Assembly (NCBI GenBank): GCA_034769895.1 | Contig: CM068372.1 | Coordinates: 242,444,343-242,508,342 of the forward strand | Length of the DNA: 64,000 bases | Source of the DNA: Magicicada septendecula | Taxonomy: Eukaryota; Arthropoda; Insecta; Hemiptera; Cicadidae | Direction of reading: 5' to 3' | Shown here: positions 11,296 to 23,282 of the stretch, piece after piece | Layout: every line of letters begins with the position of its first letter | How positions within the stretch are numbered: the stretch's first letter is position 1 | Position numbers and translations under genes: made by a program | The notes under the pieces: generated by a model | The model's database searches: none | Seen by the model: the letters and a program-made list of their open reading frames with translations, nothing else | Told to the model about the DNA's origin: nothing

Positions 11296-13008
11296 ATGGA
11301 TAATAACGAGAGTATAAATAACGAAGTCAGCTTCTCTGACAGTCAAACAGAAAGTCAAACAAATACCGACTCAGGTATTCAAACAGAGTCACTATCAGTA
11401 GGTGACTGTAATGTAGAAGAATCTGTAATTAGTGCGCTGGGAGCGAATTCCACTCCCGTAACAATTAAAACAAGAGAAAAAGAGTTGTCATTAAATGACT
11501 TATTTGATCTCATTAACAATAGATTTGATATGAATAATAGCAATTTTAATACAAAATTCAATGAACAGAATAGTAAATTTGATGGTATAAATAATCGTTT
11601 TGACAATAACGATATAAAATTGAATGAAATTAGAAGTGAATTTAACTGTAAATTTGACGCTAAATTTGATGTACTTAAGTCTGACATTAATGAGGTAAAA
11701 ATGAAATGCGAAAGCAATTTTAACGAGTTGAAATTTGAATTAAACGAAAAGTTGAGTCATTCATTAAAAGGTATAAATAACAAAATTGATGAAATAGAGA
11801 GTAGTATGATAGAGAAAATCGATAAACAAATATAGGAAGTAACTGAAAATTTTGAATGTAAAATAAATGAATGTAATGCCGTTAGTGAGTATAAGTTTAA
11901 TTGTGTAGTTGATAAGATTGAAACATATGAAACTAGTACTAATGTTAAAATAAATGAAATCGAAAATAATTGCAAAACAGAGATACAAGCCATACAAAAT
12001 ACAGTGAATATTATAGATAAACGTAACGTACAAATTGAGTGTTTAAATAATAATAAATTTACATCAATTGACCAGAGCATAGTTAATGTTAAAGATGAAT
12101 TGAATGTAGCTATAAACGAAAAACTTAATAGTGTTACTGAACAAATAGTCATTACTAAAGATATGAATAGCGATATCGATTTGGAATTGTTTAATTGTGA
12201 AAACAGGGGGGTACACCCTATGCAGTTTTTGAATAGAGTTAAAGAATTTAATCAGTTTTGTAGAAGTAGTTGGGAAGTACAACTGTTGAAAATAATGAAG
12301 TGTTTTAGAGGGAACTCCGCGGTATGGGCGGAGGTACATAAAGTAGACTGGGTAAATTATCAGTGTTTTGAGACGGCCTTTAGAGAGAAATATTGGTCGG
12401 AGGAGGAACAAGAAATACTGCGGAGTAAAATTATGGGATCAGGTAATTTTGGGACCCAAGGGGGCAACGTCACCCTGTACGCAATGCGATTATGCAATGA
12501 GGACAAATATTTAGAGCCACCGTTGCCGCTTCGATCATTCGTCCGTCACATAAGTAAGCATTTGCCCAGAGAAATACAGATTACGCTAATGACCCGCGAG
12601 ATTCTAGAGATTACAGAACTAGAGAAAATATTGGATATTTTTCAAAATATATGGGAACGTGATATGAGTAGGCAAATAAACACACCCGTAACACATATGA
12701 ATGGTAATCATAATCAACACCGGGGGATGCCAAACTTTCACCGAGGGGCATGGGGGGGGGGAAATAATGATAATCGAGGCGAGAGTTGGAGGTGCGTCGA
12801 CTGTAACGTTGATAACTATGTAAATAGATCAACTTGTTTTAGATGTCACAAACCGAGAGAATGTCAACGCAGTGAGCGGACGTACCAGCCAAATCCGCAG
12901 CAGAGAGGAGTAGAATACAGTAGAGGAGCGCCGAGAGGAGGTGGAAATTATAACCGAGGAAGAGGAGGAAACAACCAAGCAGTAGCAGGTCCCTCCACGG
13001 TAAACTAG
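11296..13008 (+). pseudogene. gag: E1 gag: coiled coil, Gag capsid-like region, RanBP2-type zinc finger
   Basis: Structural protein that packages the element's RNA. The frame from ATG 11296 to TAG 13008 (570 codons) has one internal TAG at 11833-11835. Residues about 60-250 are Asn/Lys/Phe heptad-like repeats (NKFD, FDLINNRFD), a probable long coiled coil. The middle (about 12180-12660) resembles insect Gypsy Gag, with HPMQFLNRVKEF and AFREKYWSEEEQE. Instead of the usual CCHC knuckle there is SWRCVDCNVDNYVNRSTCFRC (from 12784), fitting W-x-C-x2-C-x3-N-x6-C-x2-C, the RanBP2-type single-stranded RNA-binding finger, followed by an Arg/Gly-rich tail with RGG motifs. The N-terminus resembles that of element B (shared ANSTPV and SL-DLF). 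pol starts 8 bases after the stop in another frame. Confidence 0.85.
12784..12855 (+). other. RanBP2-type zinc finger in E1 Gag
   Basis: The four Cys and the key Asn sit at consensus spacing (C-x2-C, then Asn after three residues, then C-x2-C after six more), with Trp two residues before the first Cys and KPR just after. In the known family this fold binds single-stranded RNA, often GGU. Here it probably replaces the CCHC nucleocapsid knuckle in binding genomic RNA; that role is inferred. Confidence 0.85.
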
Positions 13009-13016
13009 GGAGGACA

Positions 13017-16000
13017 ATGGAGAGTCGGGCCCAACCATTGTCAACGGAGAACCGGGTCCAAGTGACAGATGAATACCAGAGTAATATAATCAAAGTGGAC
13101 ATGGCAAAGGAGTTATTGGAAGAAGAGGACAACAAAGTGATGGAGCACAAAACCGGATTGACGGAGGTGATAGTCACCATAGAAAGTAAGAGTTATAAAA
13201 CATTGATTGATACCGGTAGTGAGATCTCTGTAATTTCTGAGAATGTAATGGGAGAATTAAAAGAAATAAATAAAAATATACCATCATTACCAGTTGCGGG
13301 AGTCACAGTAGTGGGGGTAACTGGAGTAAGAAGTAAAAGAATAACTAGACAAGTACAATTAAATATCTTGATAAACGGAATTGAATTTGAAAACACATTC
13401 CTAGTGGTTAAAGGGTTGAGTTTAGATGTAATATTAGGAAATGATTTTTTGGAGAGACATGGGGCAATAATAGACTTTAGTAAACAAATAGTAAAATTTG
13501 AAAATGGGAGTAAACCAGTCGGGGTAAAGTTTAAGAAAGTAGTAGATGAAATTAAAGTTACGGGAATAAAAATGATACACACGCAGGTAGGCGATAGAGA
13601 GATAGAAACTAAAATAAATATGTGTCGAGAGAGTGAGAGTATAGAAAATGAGGAGGGAGAGATGCATGTGAGTGATGACAGTGTGTGGATAAGTAGAGCC
13701 AACAAATTTTTTAATGAAGGTGTAGTTGTAGGAAATACTCAGAGAGAGGAGTTGTGGACAGTTGTGGAGCGTTTCAGAGATGTGTTTGATGAATCGCCAG
13801 GGAGAGCTAAGGATTATATATGTGAGCTGAGGGTTTGGGAACACGCACCCTACATGCAGAGGAGTTATCCAGTACCATTTTCAAAAAGAAGAGCCGTGCA
13901 GGAGGAATTAGACCGGATGATGAAAGGAGACATCATCGAACGATCGATATCGCCATACTCAAACCCGTTAGTCGTAGTGATTAAGAAGGATGGAAAGGTA
14001 AGACTATGCCTAGATGCTAGAAAGATAAATCAAATTATAATACCTGACCGGGAGTCACCGGAACCAATTAATGAAATTTTACAGAAATTTAGTGGCGTTA
14101 AGTACATGACATCATTAGACTTAACAGCAGGATATTGGCAGGTGCCGTTAGCAGCGGAGAGTCGAAGATATACGGCCTTTCTTTTTAATGGTAAGAAATT
14201 ATCAGTTCAAACGTCTACCATTTGGGTTAAACACCAGTGTTGCTAGTTTTATTAAATGTTTAGATAAGATATTACAACCTAAAGATTTAGATTTTTTAAC
14301 AGTGTACGTAGATGACATATTGATAGCATCCAGAACATTTACTGAACATTTAGAGCATATAGAATATGTGTTAGACAAATTACAGAAAGGGGGTTTGACA
14401 GTTAATTGGGATAAATCTAAGTTCTTACAAACAGAAATACATTTCTTAGGGTTTATTATTATGCAAGAGGGAATATTAGCTAACCCGGACAAGGTAGAAG
14501 CTATTATGCGCTTCCCAGAACCAAAAAACATTAAACAATTGCAAAGTTTTTTAGGTTTATGCAATTTCTATAGGAAGTTCCAAGAAAATTACGCACACAC
14601 GACATCGAAACTAAGTGCAGTACTCCAGAAGAACAAGCAGTGGAAATGGGGAGAAATGGAGCGCAACGCATTTAACGAAATTCAGAGAAAATTTAGCCAT
14701 ATGATTATGATGAATCATCCTGATTTTAATAAAACCTTTTACTTACAGACAGATGCAAGCAACATAGTTTTAGGGGCGGAGCTATACCAGGAGGGCTGCG
14801 ATAAGGGACATCTTACCATCGCCTTCGCCAGTAGGTCGCTTCTGTCTGCTGAGAAAAATTATACCACCACCGAGAAAGAACTTTTGAGCATTGTGTTCGC
14901 TGTGGGGAAGTTCAGGACATACATCCTGGGAAACGAAACGGTAATCCGAACGGACCACAAGGCACTATCATTTCTGAATTCTTGCAAATTAACGCACAGT
15001 CGTCTAACCAGGTGGGTATTAGCTTTACAAGAATACAACTTTTCCTGGGAGTACATAAAGGTGTCAGATAATAAAGTACCAGACACACTTTCCATGGCAG
15101 ATTTTATAGAAAATAAAACAGGTAGGGACCTTAAAGAGATAGAAATTTTTAGATTAACTAGAGAAGATAGAATTTTTGGTGAGGAGTTAAGGGACATTAA
15201 GAATATGCAAAGATCTGAAAATAAATTGGGTAAAATAATTGTTAGTTTAGAAACGGATGTAGATGGGTCTGAATATAGTACACGTTTTCAAGTATATCAA
15301 GGGATTCTGTTTAAAAGGGTAGAAGGGGTGTGAGCGTGATTGGAGGCTAGTTATACCAGTAGGGTTGGTAGATAAAATTATTTGGGATTGCCATATAAGG
15401 TATGGGCATTTTGGGGCAAGAAAGTGTGCTAATGTCTTAAAGGAATCTTGTATATTTAAGAATATGGAGAGGAGATTTAGAAGAGTGTTGAGAGTTTGTG
15501 ATTTGTGTCAGAAATCGAAAGTAGTGAACTATAGAGTAGAAGGGGAGATGAATTATATAAAAGTTGAAAGACCGTTTGATTTAGTTGCAGTTGATTTGTA
15601 TGGACCATTACCTAGAGGTAGAGGTGGTGTGTTGTATGTATTTGTAGTTTTAGACACTTTTTCGAAATTTGTTAAGTTGTATAGTATTAAGAGAGCGACG
15701 AAAAAAGTCCTCAGCGAAAAAATAGTACGAGATTACATGATTAATGTAGGAAAACCAAAAATCATTTTATCTGACCATGGACCACAGTTCATAAGCGGCA
15801 AGTGGCGACACGCTTGGAGGGGAAGGCATCATACCCAAGCATACGGCAGTTTACCATCCACAGTCGAACCAGGCAGAACGGGTGATGAGAGAGATTGGTA
15901 GGATATTTCGGGCGTATTGTCATGCCAAGCACACAGAATGGCCATACTACGTTAAGAAAGTAGAGGAGTGGCTGAATTGTACCACCCATGAATCCACCGG

Positions 16001-16394
16001 ATTTACGCCGCATGAATTGATCAGAGGAACAAGGCCACCCCGAATATTGGAACAACTGTTTGAATACCCACCAGAAAATCAAATTATAGATGTAAACATG
16101 AAGATCAGATTAGCGAATGAAAATTTACTTACAAAAGGAGAACGGAGGAAGCGGAGACATGATGCGAAGGGTAAATGGACCAAATATGAGGTAGGTCAAT
16201 TGGTGTTGGTGAAGAGGCATGATTTGTCAAGTGCCCAAGATAAAGAAATAAAGAAGTTTTTCCTGTTATACGAAGGGCCATATGAGATTGTGGAAATAAA
16301 GATGCAAAATGCATATGTGTTACGGAATCCAACAACGCAAGAAATAGTGGGTACACACAATGCGACGAACTTGAAGTTATATAGGTCACTTTAA
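13017..16394 (+). pseudogene. pol: E1 pol: protease, reverse transcriptase, RNase H, integrase (frameshifted)
   Basis: The replication polyprotein of E1. Protease: TLIDTGSEISVIS (about 13204). Reverse transcriptase: IKKDGKVRLCLDARKIN, SLDLTAGYWQVPL and YVDD (about 14308). RNase H: LQTDAS, EKELLS and RTDHKALSFLN with the catalytic D/E/D. Integrase: an H-x3-H then CDLC zinc module (15390-15510), catalytic DLYGPL, SDHGPQF and QAERV, and a C-terminal region ending NLKLYRSL. Frameshifts lie near 14195 (inside RT), 15325 (between RNase H and integrase) and 15810 (inside the integrase core), so no full product is made. ATG 13017 follows the gag stop by 8 bases, and the pol frame is also open just upstream; reinitiation or a -1 shift are both possible. 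Order and motifs place it in Ty3/Gypsy. Confidence 0.92.
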
Positions 16395-19300
16395 ATGTTT
16401 GAATTCTATAGATAGTATTAAAATGTTGTTTTATGTTTTCAGAAGGGACTCTCCCCCATTTTCGGGCGGTCACGACCTTACCAGTCCTGGCCGTGGTTTT
16501 CGGAACTTGGAGGCGGGCCATGGTTGGAGGATCTTTCTTTGGGTGGTGAAACAACGATGGTCCGGCTCCACCAAAATTGGTCAAAATTTGAATTTACACC
16601 ACATTTGAACGGGGAGGGGGACCCCTAAAGGTACGTGACACAAATGATTTTTTTAAATACACTCAATGTGCAGCGGCCAGGTGTACCTGTCACGTACCTG
16701 CACTGCCTTAGAGTGTCTGTAAATAATGGAGGCTGCACATATATAAAAGGCAATGCATACAAATTAAAATTTTAGTGTTAATGGCGAAGATAAATGTAGC
16801 CATTGACAATAGTTTCAGTGTGGTCTGAAAAGACGAATTTTGTGGCAAGGGAGCTGGTGATGGAATAGACGGCAGGTATGAATAAATGATAGGAGAGGGG
16901 AAGTAGATTTGGTTTAGAAAGGGGAAAGTGAATTCACAAAGTGGGTCTATTCGGTCGCCAATTTTCCTTGCAGCAAAACCCCGACTTTTCGGGCGATCTC
17001 AGCCTTACCAACCCACATAGTGTTAAGGATAAAGTCAGCCTCCAGTGTAAATAGATACCAAAATATAGTTTGGAATGTTTATAATTTTAAATTTTATAAC
17101 AATTTTAATAAATAAGTGACCATATAATTGTAAAGTTCTTAGTACCCGTGAAAGTTGGAACGTGTTGAGGTGTGTAAAATAAATTAGAACTTGTTGTCAT
17201 ACAAGATGTGTGGGCAATTTTGGGGGGTAGAGTGGTGTTTATAGATGTGAAAAAATAATGGAATGTAGGGACTGCTATTGTAGAAAGTTTGAGTTTAGTT
17301 ATTAGTGTGCTATCGCTGTGGTGGCAAGTGCCACAGTAGATAGCGGAAAGTGTTGGGGGTAATAGAGAGTGTTACCTCCATCGGAGGCCAAAATGGCGTA
17401 AGATGCACGGCACACCCTTTTGTACAATTGTATATTGTACCTTGATAGACTGCAGTGCCGTGCAGATAAATAATGATGATAACATGCATGAAGGTAGAAA
17501 ATTGATTTTCCCGACTTTTCGGGCGATTACTGCCTTACCAGCACTAATCGTGGTTTTGGCTAGCGGTCAGCTATGGCCATAAATTAAGTCCCTTGACCAT
17601 AGCTGGCTTGAAATTGGTTTATATTAGAAATTAATGGGGGGTGAAATTAGGGAAAATCCCGGAAACTATGGAACAGCGGCTGCCACTCTGTTCGAGGAGG
17701 AACAGCAAAGCCAGGTGGTAGACCCGCATTAAGGGTGCATAACTATGTAACAAAAGATATGTTGATGTCTAAATCTTTCAAATGTAACGCTGAAGCAAGG
17801 ACACGGAGATGTCAAATTCCTCCAACTATGCCGTCCTTGTGGAAGCACATGGGCGCCACAGTCCAACAGAAAAAACAATAGTGTGTGTGGCTGGGGGGTT
17901 GCTCAGGTGAGCAACGAATTTAAATTTTTGTAACTTAAAGATGATAACTCACTCTTAGATAAATTAAATAATTGTATTATGATTTGATAAATAGGTGTTC
18001 GTATGTTTTTTATACTGTGTTTATTCTGTCTTATAAATGTATTATTTTATTGTGTTAGAGGTAAGTGTTGATAAAATGCGTAATTTGCATAATTTTGAAA
18101 TGTGTTGGTAGTAAGGTCATTCACCTTGCTATGAAAATCAGCTGATCAGCAGTAGAATGTCACGTATAAGTTGTTTGCTAATTTCCAATGTAACTAATGT
18201 TCAAATAATGATTTTAATGTGTTCAAGATTTTATTTTAAATGTTGGAAATAATTTGATATAGTTGAGAATTTGAAATGATTTGTAAAAGATAGTAAAAGG
18301 TAGATTTTGGGTGATTAATATTTTGTTGGGACATGTAGATCAGTCCAAGTTGAGTTTAAAGTGGTAATAGAGATGAATAATATTGTTGTGAATTAATGTA
18401 ATGTAGAAGTTGAGAAGTATTGATAGTGACACAGTAGATATGGGGAATATGTAGAGTATTGATTGATATATTGATGTAATAAGTAAATGGAGATATTTTG
18501 TTGTAGTTGAAGTGATATAATGAGAATGGTAATTAGAGTTGATGGGAATTTTGTAAGAGAGGATAGTGTGGTAGGAGTCCGCAACAAAAGGGTTGGGATG
18601 GGAAGGGACCGTTTAGCGCCGGAAAGGGTTGCCTTAGGTAGAATCCAGGAACCAACATAAGGGAATGAGCTTTTGGGGGGGGGAACACACATCCTGAGTA
18701 CAAAGGGTTAGAGAGTATTTTTTTATATAAGAGTAGAATGATGCGAATTGAGTTGAGTAGTAAGTTGGGTTTAGAGGGTTTGATAGATGTATTTGATAGA
18801 GATGGGTGTCATGTTAGTTAAAGCTGTTAATGAGTATTAGAGTCAGAGGGGTAAAGATTATATATGTATACATGCCAAGTGGTATATCAAGTTAGTATGA
18901 ATAATTAAATCACCCAAACGAATGGGGAATGAGAATGTTAAAGAAAGAGATTCATAGTAAAAATATAGAATTTTAATTGAAACAAGTGACAAACTTTAAT
19001 AGAATTTGAGAGTAAAGTAAGGTTGTAAAATGTGTAATTTTGAGTAATTTAAATGTCAATTTATTTGTTAATTGTATTAATACTATGGTGATTTTAAATG
19101 TCATATTTTATTATGTTGTTGTGTTTGGAGACAGAATTTTTAAAAGATGTTTAATGTATTTTCTGAGGTAGCTTACGTATAACCTGTGTAGGTCAAGGTT
19201 CTTGACTTGACCCAGTTCGATCAGCTGATGGGTGATGTTGTAAACTAGACCAGTTTTGGCAATGAAGTGATGCCAATTTTGTTTCCAAATTGATTTAAAT

Positions 19301-19815
19301 AATTTTAAATTTTTTTTGAATGTTGAGAAAAGTCTAGTTTAATAAATTTAAAATTTTTTGATTTTGTGCCTGCCATCTAATTGATGTTTTGAATTTTGAT
19401 TACATTATTATTTGTGTGTATTAATAGTGTTATTGAATTATATTGTTTAGGATATATGTATAAGCAACTGTTAGGATAAGGAAGTTCATGTTTTAAGTAA
19501 AAGTTCAATTTTTTTTGTTTTTCGAATTATCAATAGTAACAAAGAGAATTAATCAATTCAGATAAAAGAATTTTATTTTTTTTTATGTTGAAGAAAGTAA
19601 TTTCAACTTAAATAAATTTTGAATGTAAAAATGAAAATTTTGCTAGGATGTAGTTATAAGTGTGTGTACAAGCCCAGTAACTGCTAAAGGCAGCCCAGTG
19701 TGCATGAAAAGGGGGAACATATTGGTTGAGGATCTGGCATGATATAAGACCAGGGATTTGGATTTTGGGGTGGCATGATAGAAGGTGAGGTGCGCTGTGG
19801 TGCGTGTCTGTTCGA
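16395..19815 (+). other. E1 3' noncoding region
   Basis: About 3.4 kb with no recognisable gene. It contains three spaced copies of a CCCGACTTTTCGGG-type motif and a TATA-like TATATAAAAGG (16740-16750) that could serve an internal promoter, though nothing coding follows. Around 18680-18705, GGGAACACACATCC and a following TACAAAG recur in element C (59328-59348), which supports shared ancestry of the 3' regions. A minus-strand frame (18393-18692) is a by-product of low C content. Confidence 0.6.
16453..17560 (+). repeat. Three spaced copies of a CCCGACTTTTCGGG-type motif
   Basis: Copies at about 16453-16501 (degenerate), 16979-17013 and 17510-17560, spaced 526 and 531 bases. The shared core is CCCGACTTTTCGGGCGAT followed by a short gap and CCTTACCA; copies 1 and 3 also share CGTGGTTTT. 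CCCGA/TCGGG can pair across CTTT as a small hairpin. The sequence between copies is only weakly similar, so this may be an old tandem array of about 530 bp. Confidence 0.65.
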
Positions 19816-19900
19816 TTTTATGGTGTTGGGATCTCGTATAGAGAAGTCCAGTGATCTCGTTCAGATGCGACCATAGTCGCCGAGCCAGGGGGGTTGTTTA
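19816..19900 (+). promoter_or_regulatory. E1 copy of the conserved 3' block
   Basis: TTATGGTGTTGGGATCTCGT followed by GAGAAGTCCAGT matches the block found in A (about 27600), B (minus, about 34270) and C (about 60443). In E1 the peptide frame seen in A and C is not kept, so the DNA or RNA sequence rather than a protein seems to be conserved. Confidence 0.65.
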
Positions 19901-19968
19901 CCCAGGATGTACAAGAACAAATGGGGGTTGTTGGCACCATATCCTCTCCGATCCTCTTAGGGGTTTAG

Positions 19969-20023
19969 CAATGAGATTTCTTCTGTTTCGACAGAAGACC
20001 TCTCATTGGGGGGGGGGGGGTAT
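19969..20023 (+). promoter_or_regulatory. E1 UUCG hairpin and polypurine tract
   Basis: Outer stem CAATGAGA (19969-19976) pairs with TCTCATTG (20001-20008); inner stem TCTTCTGT pairs with ACAGAAGA across a TTCG loop (19987-19990). The G-run starting inside the outer stem (20008-20020) is the polypurine tract, three bases before the LTR. The same architecture, with different stem sequences, is in A, B and C. Confidence 0.85.
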
Positions 20024-21197
20024 TTTAACGGGGTGAATATGAGGGGTTTTTATTTTTGTTAAATTTTATTAAATTTTTATTTGTAAAACTTCACAATTCA
20101 TTTCCATATGTGTGGCCAGTCCCCGGTTGAATCTAAAGCGTAGTTTCTAACAAAGGAACTGTGGTGAAACAATTACAAAGGAATGTCGTGTTGTCGACTG
20201 TAGCACAATTCTTAGAACTTTGCGGCTGTGTGGCATCTACGCCCAAACGCACTACATCGGCGGAGCGCAGACCGACGCGGAGTTGTTGGACACAAGATGG
20301 CTTAGAGAAGAATTTTTGTTCGCCACGCGGTCGGAGCTGATGGAAATAAAGTTTAAGTCCAGCCTACAATTGTGACGTCGACCAGTGCTCACCAAATATC
20401 ATCCACGTAAAAAATGCAAGAAACCCACGTGTTGAAGGTGTCACCGCTATGACTACGAAGTACAAGGCATTGCTTTCCGCCTTGTGGGACCGCAATCTAG
20501 TTCAGAGTGAACTTAGAGACGCTCTCCCCAGTTCTCTTACAGACGTTACCTGGCCAGGTAATTGGCCCAAGGGGCTCTTTCAAAATTTATGAGTATCAAG
20601 TAAAAGTGCGTTTCTGTTAGTAAAAATGTGAAGGCGGTTGAAGTTTATCGGCAGAGAAGGAAGTTATAAACTTTGTGGACATTATAACACAATTTCGTAA
20701 GTGAATCGCCACTACTTCAGAGATACCCTCGTTACCGGCAAGGGTATTGCACCATGTATAATACAAATGTTTATAAATAATTAAAAGGGGTTTTTTTTAT
20801 TTAAATAGAGTGAATGTGAGAATGCTAGCAGGCTGGGCTGTCTGTTTAAAATAAGGTAAGATGTCTTAAATAAGTTAAATGGTACCAGATTAGGTTTCAA
20901 TTATTTCAAGAAATTTGTATTCAATTTAAAATTTGACTAGAAGTACTAGATTGTTTTTTAAAGATACAGGAATGAATAAAGAATAATTTGATATAGAAAA
21001 ATTTAAAGAAAAAATAAAATTTAATTAATTTCTCTTCACGAAAAGAGAGTTGTGTAAGTTATTCACATAACCTGTAAACCATGCTTGCATTCTAACGTTC
21101 GTGTGACGAGACCCTAGGCGGAGAAAACAGTTTATAAGGTAGGTGGAAAATAAATAATTTTATGTATTTATATTTGTAGTATTGAATTAACTTCACA
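20024..21197 (+). repeat. E1 3' LTR
   Basis: 1,174 bp, about 98% identical to 9920-11092 by eye. It starts TTTAACGGGG rather than TGTAACGGGG, a mutation of the terminal TG. It ends CTTCACA and is followed by GUF1 intron. Confidence 0.93.
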
Positions 21198-21436
21198 CAC
21201 TTAAAAGATTACTATAAAGATTTACATGAGCTGTCTTGTTGGGTTTCTGAATAATAAGGCGGATTTAGTTTTATGTTTGAATGGATACACCACCGTTTCA
21301 CTGTTACTGCCAATCAACATTTTAACCACAGCTGATCTTAATTTTTGGCTACTTCTATGATCTCATTCACAAACCTAAAAATAAGAATACTACAAGAGGT
21401 TAAAAAATTATTTTCTTATTTTGTAATGTCAGGTAC

Positions 21437-21676
21437 CTGGAGTCAGGAGTAACTGAAACAGCAGGATCATTAAGAGCCAATTTCTCAATAGCACTTCTCA
21501 ATAACAAGTGCTCTGATTGATCCATTGGGTAGACACCAGCAAACACCATGCATTTGGCAGGTACAAAACTGGGTAGTGCTTCAATTGATACACCTCTGTG
21601 ATGAAGTGTATCTCCTATGTGTGCTTCTTGTGTGGAACGCATGTTGCATGTTATCCATCCAACCTGTCCTCCATAT
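21437..21676 (-). CDS. GUF1: GUF1 exon (domain II end)
   Basis: Second identified exon of mitochondrial LepA/EF4. The acceptor is TTTTTCAG before 21676 and the donor is AG/GTACCT after 21437. It encodes YGGQVGWI, then EAHIGDTL, MVFAGVYPMDQSE and AIEKLALNDPAVSV, the signature path from domain II towards domain III in LepA proteins. The first base completes a leucine codon begun in exon 21904; the last two complete a serine with exon 6226. The frame is intact. Confidence 0.93.
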
Positions 21677-21903
21677 CTGAAAAATTAGTTCAAATTTTTA
21701 TTAACTTGAATAAAACAGTATAGTAAAAAAATTAAATTTAAGCTAATGACTTATGTTTGATAACCGTAAATATAATATGTTAAGTAACACAGACAAAGAG
21801 TGAGATAAATAGGGGTAGAGGTGCGTGTGTGCACACACACACACACACACCACTCATTTTTTATGTTTTTCTTTAACCACTTCATCATAATATTAATACT
21901 TAC

Positions 21904-22172
21904 AAAACACCTGTTGGTTCTTCATGTGGTCTAAGAAGACCTACATTTTTCACTGTGTAAGACTTTCCACTATGCACAGATGTGATCTCATCTCCTGCAG
22001 AAATACGACCATCTCTAACATAAATAAGTGCTATTGCCCCTCTGTATTTATCATACCAACTATCAAAAATAAGAGCCCTCAATGAAGCTGCCCTATCTGC
22101 TGGTGGTGGAGGTATTCTCTTTATAACTGCTTCCAGAAGACTGTCTATGCCAGTGCCCAGTTTGGCTGAAAC
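21904..22172 (-). CDS. GUF1: GUF1 exon (end of GTPase domain, start of domain II)
   Basis: First identified exon of mitochondrial LepA/EF4. It encodes SAKLGTGIDSLLEAVIKRIP, the SAK (G5) loop region that ends the GTPase domain, then DSWYDKYRGAIALIYVRDG and LLRPHEEPTGV in domain II. The donor TT/GTAAGT at 21903 is strong. Two acceptors are possible: TACTAG giving 22172, or TTTCAG giving 22165; the phase of the unseen upstream exon would decide. The G1-G4 motifs lie in exons not found. A (CA)n run sits in the short intron downstream (about 21830-21852). Confidence 0.9.
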
Positions 22173-22507
22173 CTAGTAAAATAGTTCTTTACAAAATATA
22201 AAACTATTAACAATTGATGTATTGAAAAGCTAATCATGTGATTAATACCAATCTCGCTAGTATATTCACAAGTTTTCAGCCAAAACACATGGTCATATAA
22301 TTTGTTTTGTTTTGAGCAACAACTTAACCTCTACAAATTTTATCACTACACTAAATACTAAGATATCATTAAATTATATAACTGAACATATATTCTCCTG
22401 GAGATAGTGTTGAATCTGCTGAATTATGTATAAACAATTATATAACAGGTAATCATATATTATAATAGACATAAAAAAAATTTTCATTACAGAAAGATGT
22501 TGCCATT
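22173..22507. other. GUF1 intron, nothing recognised
   Basis: 335 bp of A+T-rich sequence without an open frame or repeat I recognise. Confidence 0.6.
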
Positions 22508-22719
22508 TATGAGGGTCAGTTGAAAAGTTCGCGGAGCAACATCTATAGCTCAGTGGTAGAACTAAAATCTTTCGTGTGGTGCAAGACGTATATTTCGCAC
22601 GAATACCTGTTAATTTCCAGATATATCTGTCAATTTATTCATCATTTAGAAGCTGTTTAAAATTGACGTGAAAACCGGACAAAATCAACATCATGGACCA
22701 GTTCTTTCACTTTTTTCAT
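22508..22719 (-). mobile_element. Mariner end fragment (M3)
   Basis: TATGAGGGTCAGTTGAAAAG followed by about 190 bp matching the terminal repeat of the mariner copies M1 and M2. An AGAAGCTGTTTAAAATTGAC stretch matches the right-end version, so the fragment is a right end in inverted orientation. It stops at the TA that is the insertion point of M2. Confidence 0.7.
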
Positions 22720-23282
22720 TATACGAGGGTCAGTTGAAAAGGCCGCCCATAAAAATTATTGGCCCCGGGACAACTTTCCAAATCGGGGCCCCCTATTTAC
22801 ATTCCTGTAATTTTACATTACACTGTTGTGTTTTAAAAAATGCCAGAATATATGCTAAACTGTACGGTGGTGTTCTGAAATTATGAAATTCCATTATCTA
22901 CCTATGATTGTAAATAGACTACATAAAATTGAGAAGAAAATCATTTATATTCACAAAATGTATTTTATTTACAAAATACGAGGTGCTATCCAACATTTCT
23001 GAAAATTTTATTGTAAAAAGTAGAAAACTTACCTTAAACCCAAATTTTACTTATCTTAAACCCTAGCCGACTTTGATAAACATTTTTTTATTTTAGGACC
23101 TGCAATTTGGTCATTGTTAACGCTTAAATCCCATGAACCTGAAGACAAAGAGGGCATCTTCTTAATTCTTCTGATTTTCGAAGACACAAAATCTTGAATA
23201 ATATCTTCATACTGAAGTTTTGCTGCCAATTTATGCTCAATTGACAGAATAGCTAGATTGTTAAGCTTCTCTTGAGACATAG

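Larger units (their letters stand above)
9920..21197 (+). mobile_element. E1: Ty3/Gypsy LTR retrotransposon with RanBP2-finger Gag
   Basis: An 11.3-kb element lying antisense in a GUF1 intron. Order: LTR (9920-11092), primer site, gag (11296-13008), pol with protease, reverse transcriptase, RNase H and integrase (13017-16394), 3.6 kb noncoding, hairpin, polypurine tract, LTR (20024-21197). Integrase after RNase H is the Gypsy (not Copia) order. The two LTRs differ at about 18 of 1,174 positions by eye, so the insertion is older than element A. Flanking four bases are TACT and CACT, an imperfect target duplication. One stop in gag and three frameshifts in pol make it defective. It shares its LTR start, primer site, Gag N-terminus and 3' hairpin with elements A, B and C. 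Confidence 0.93.
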
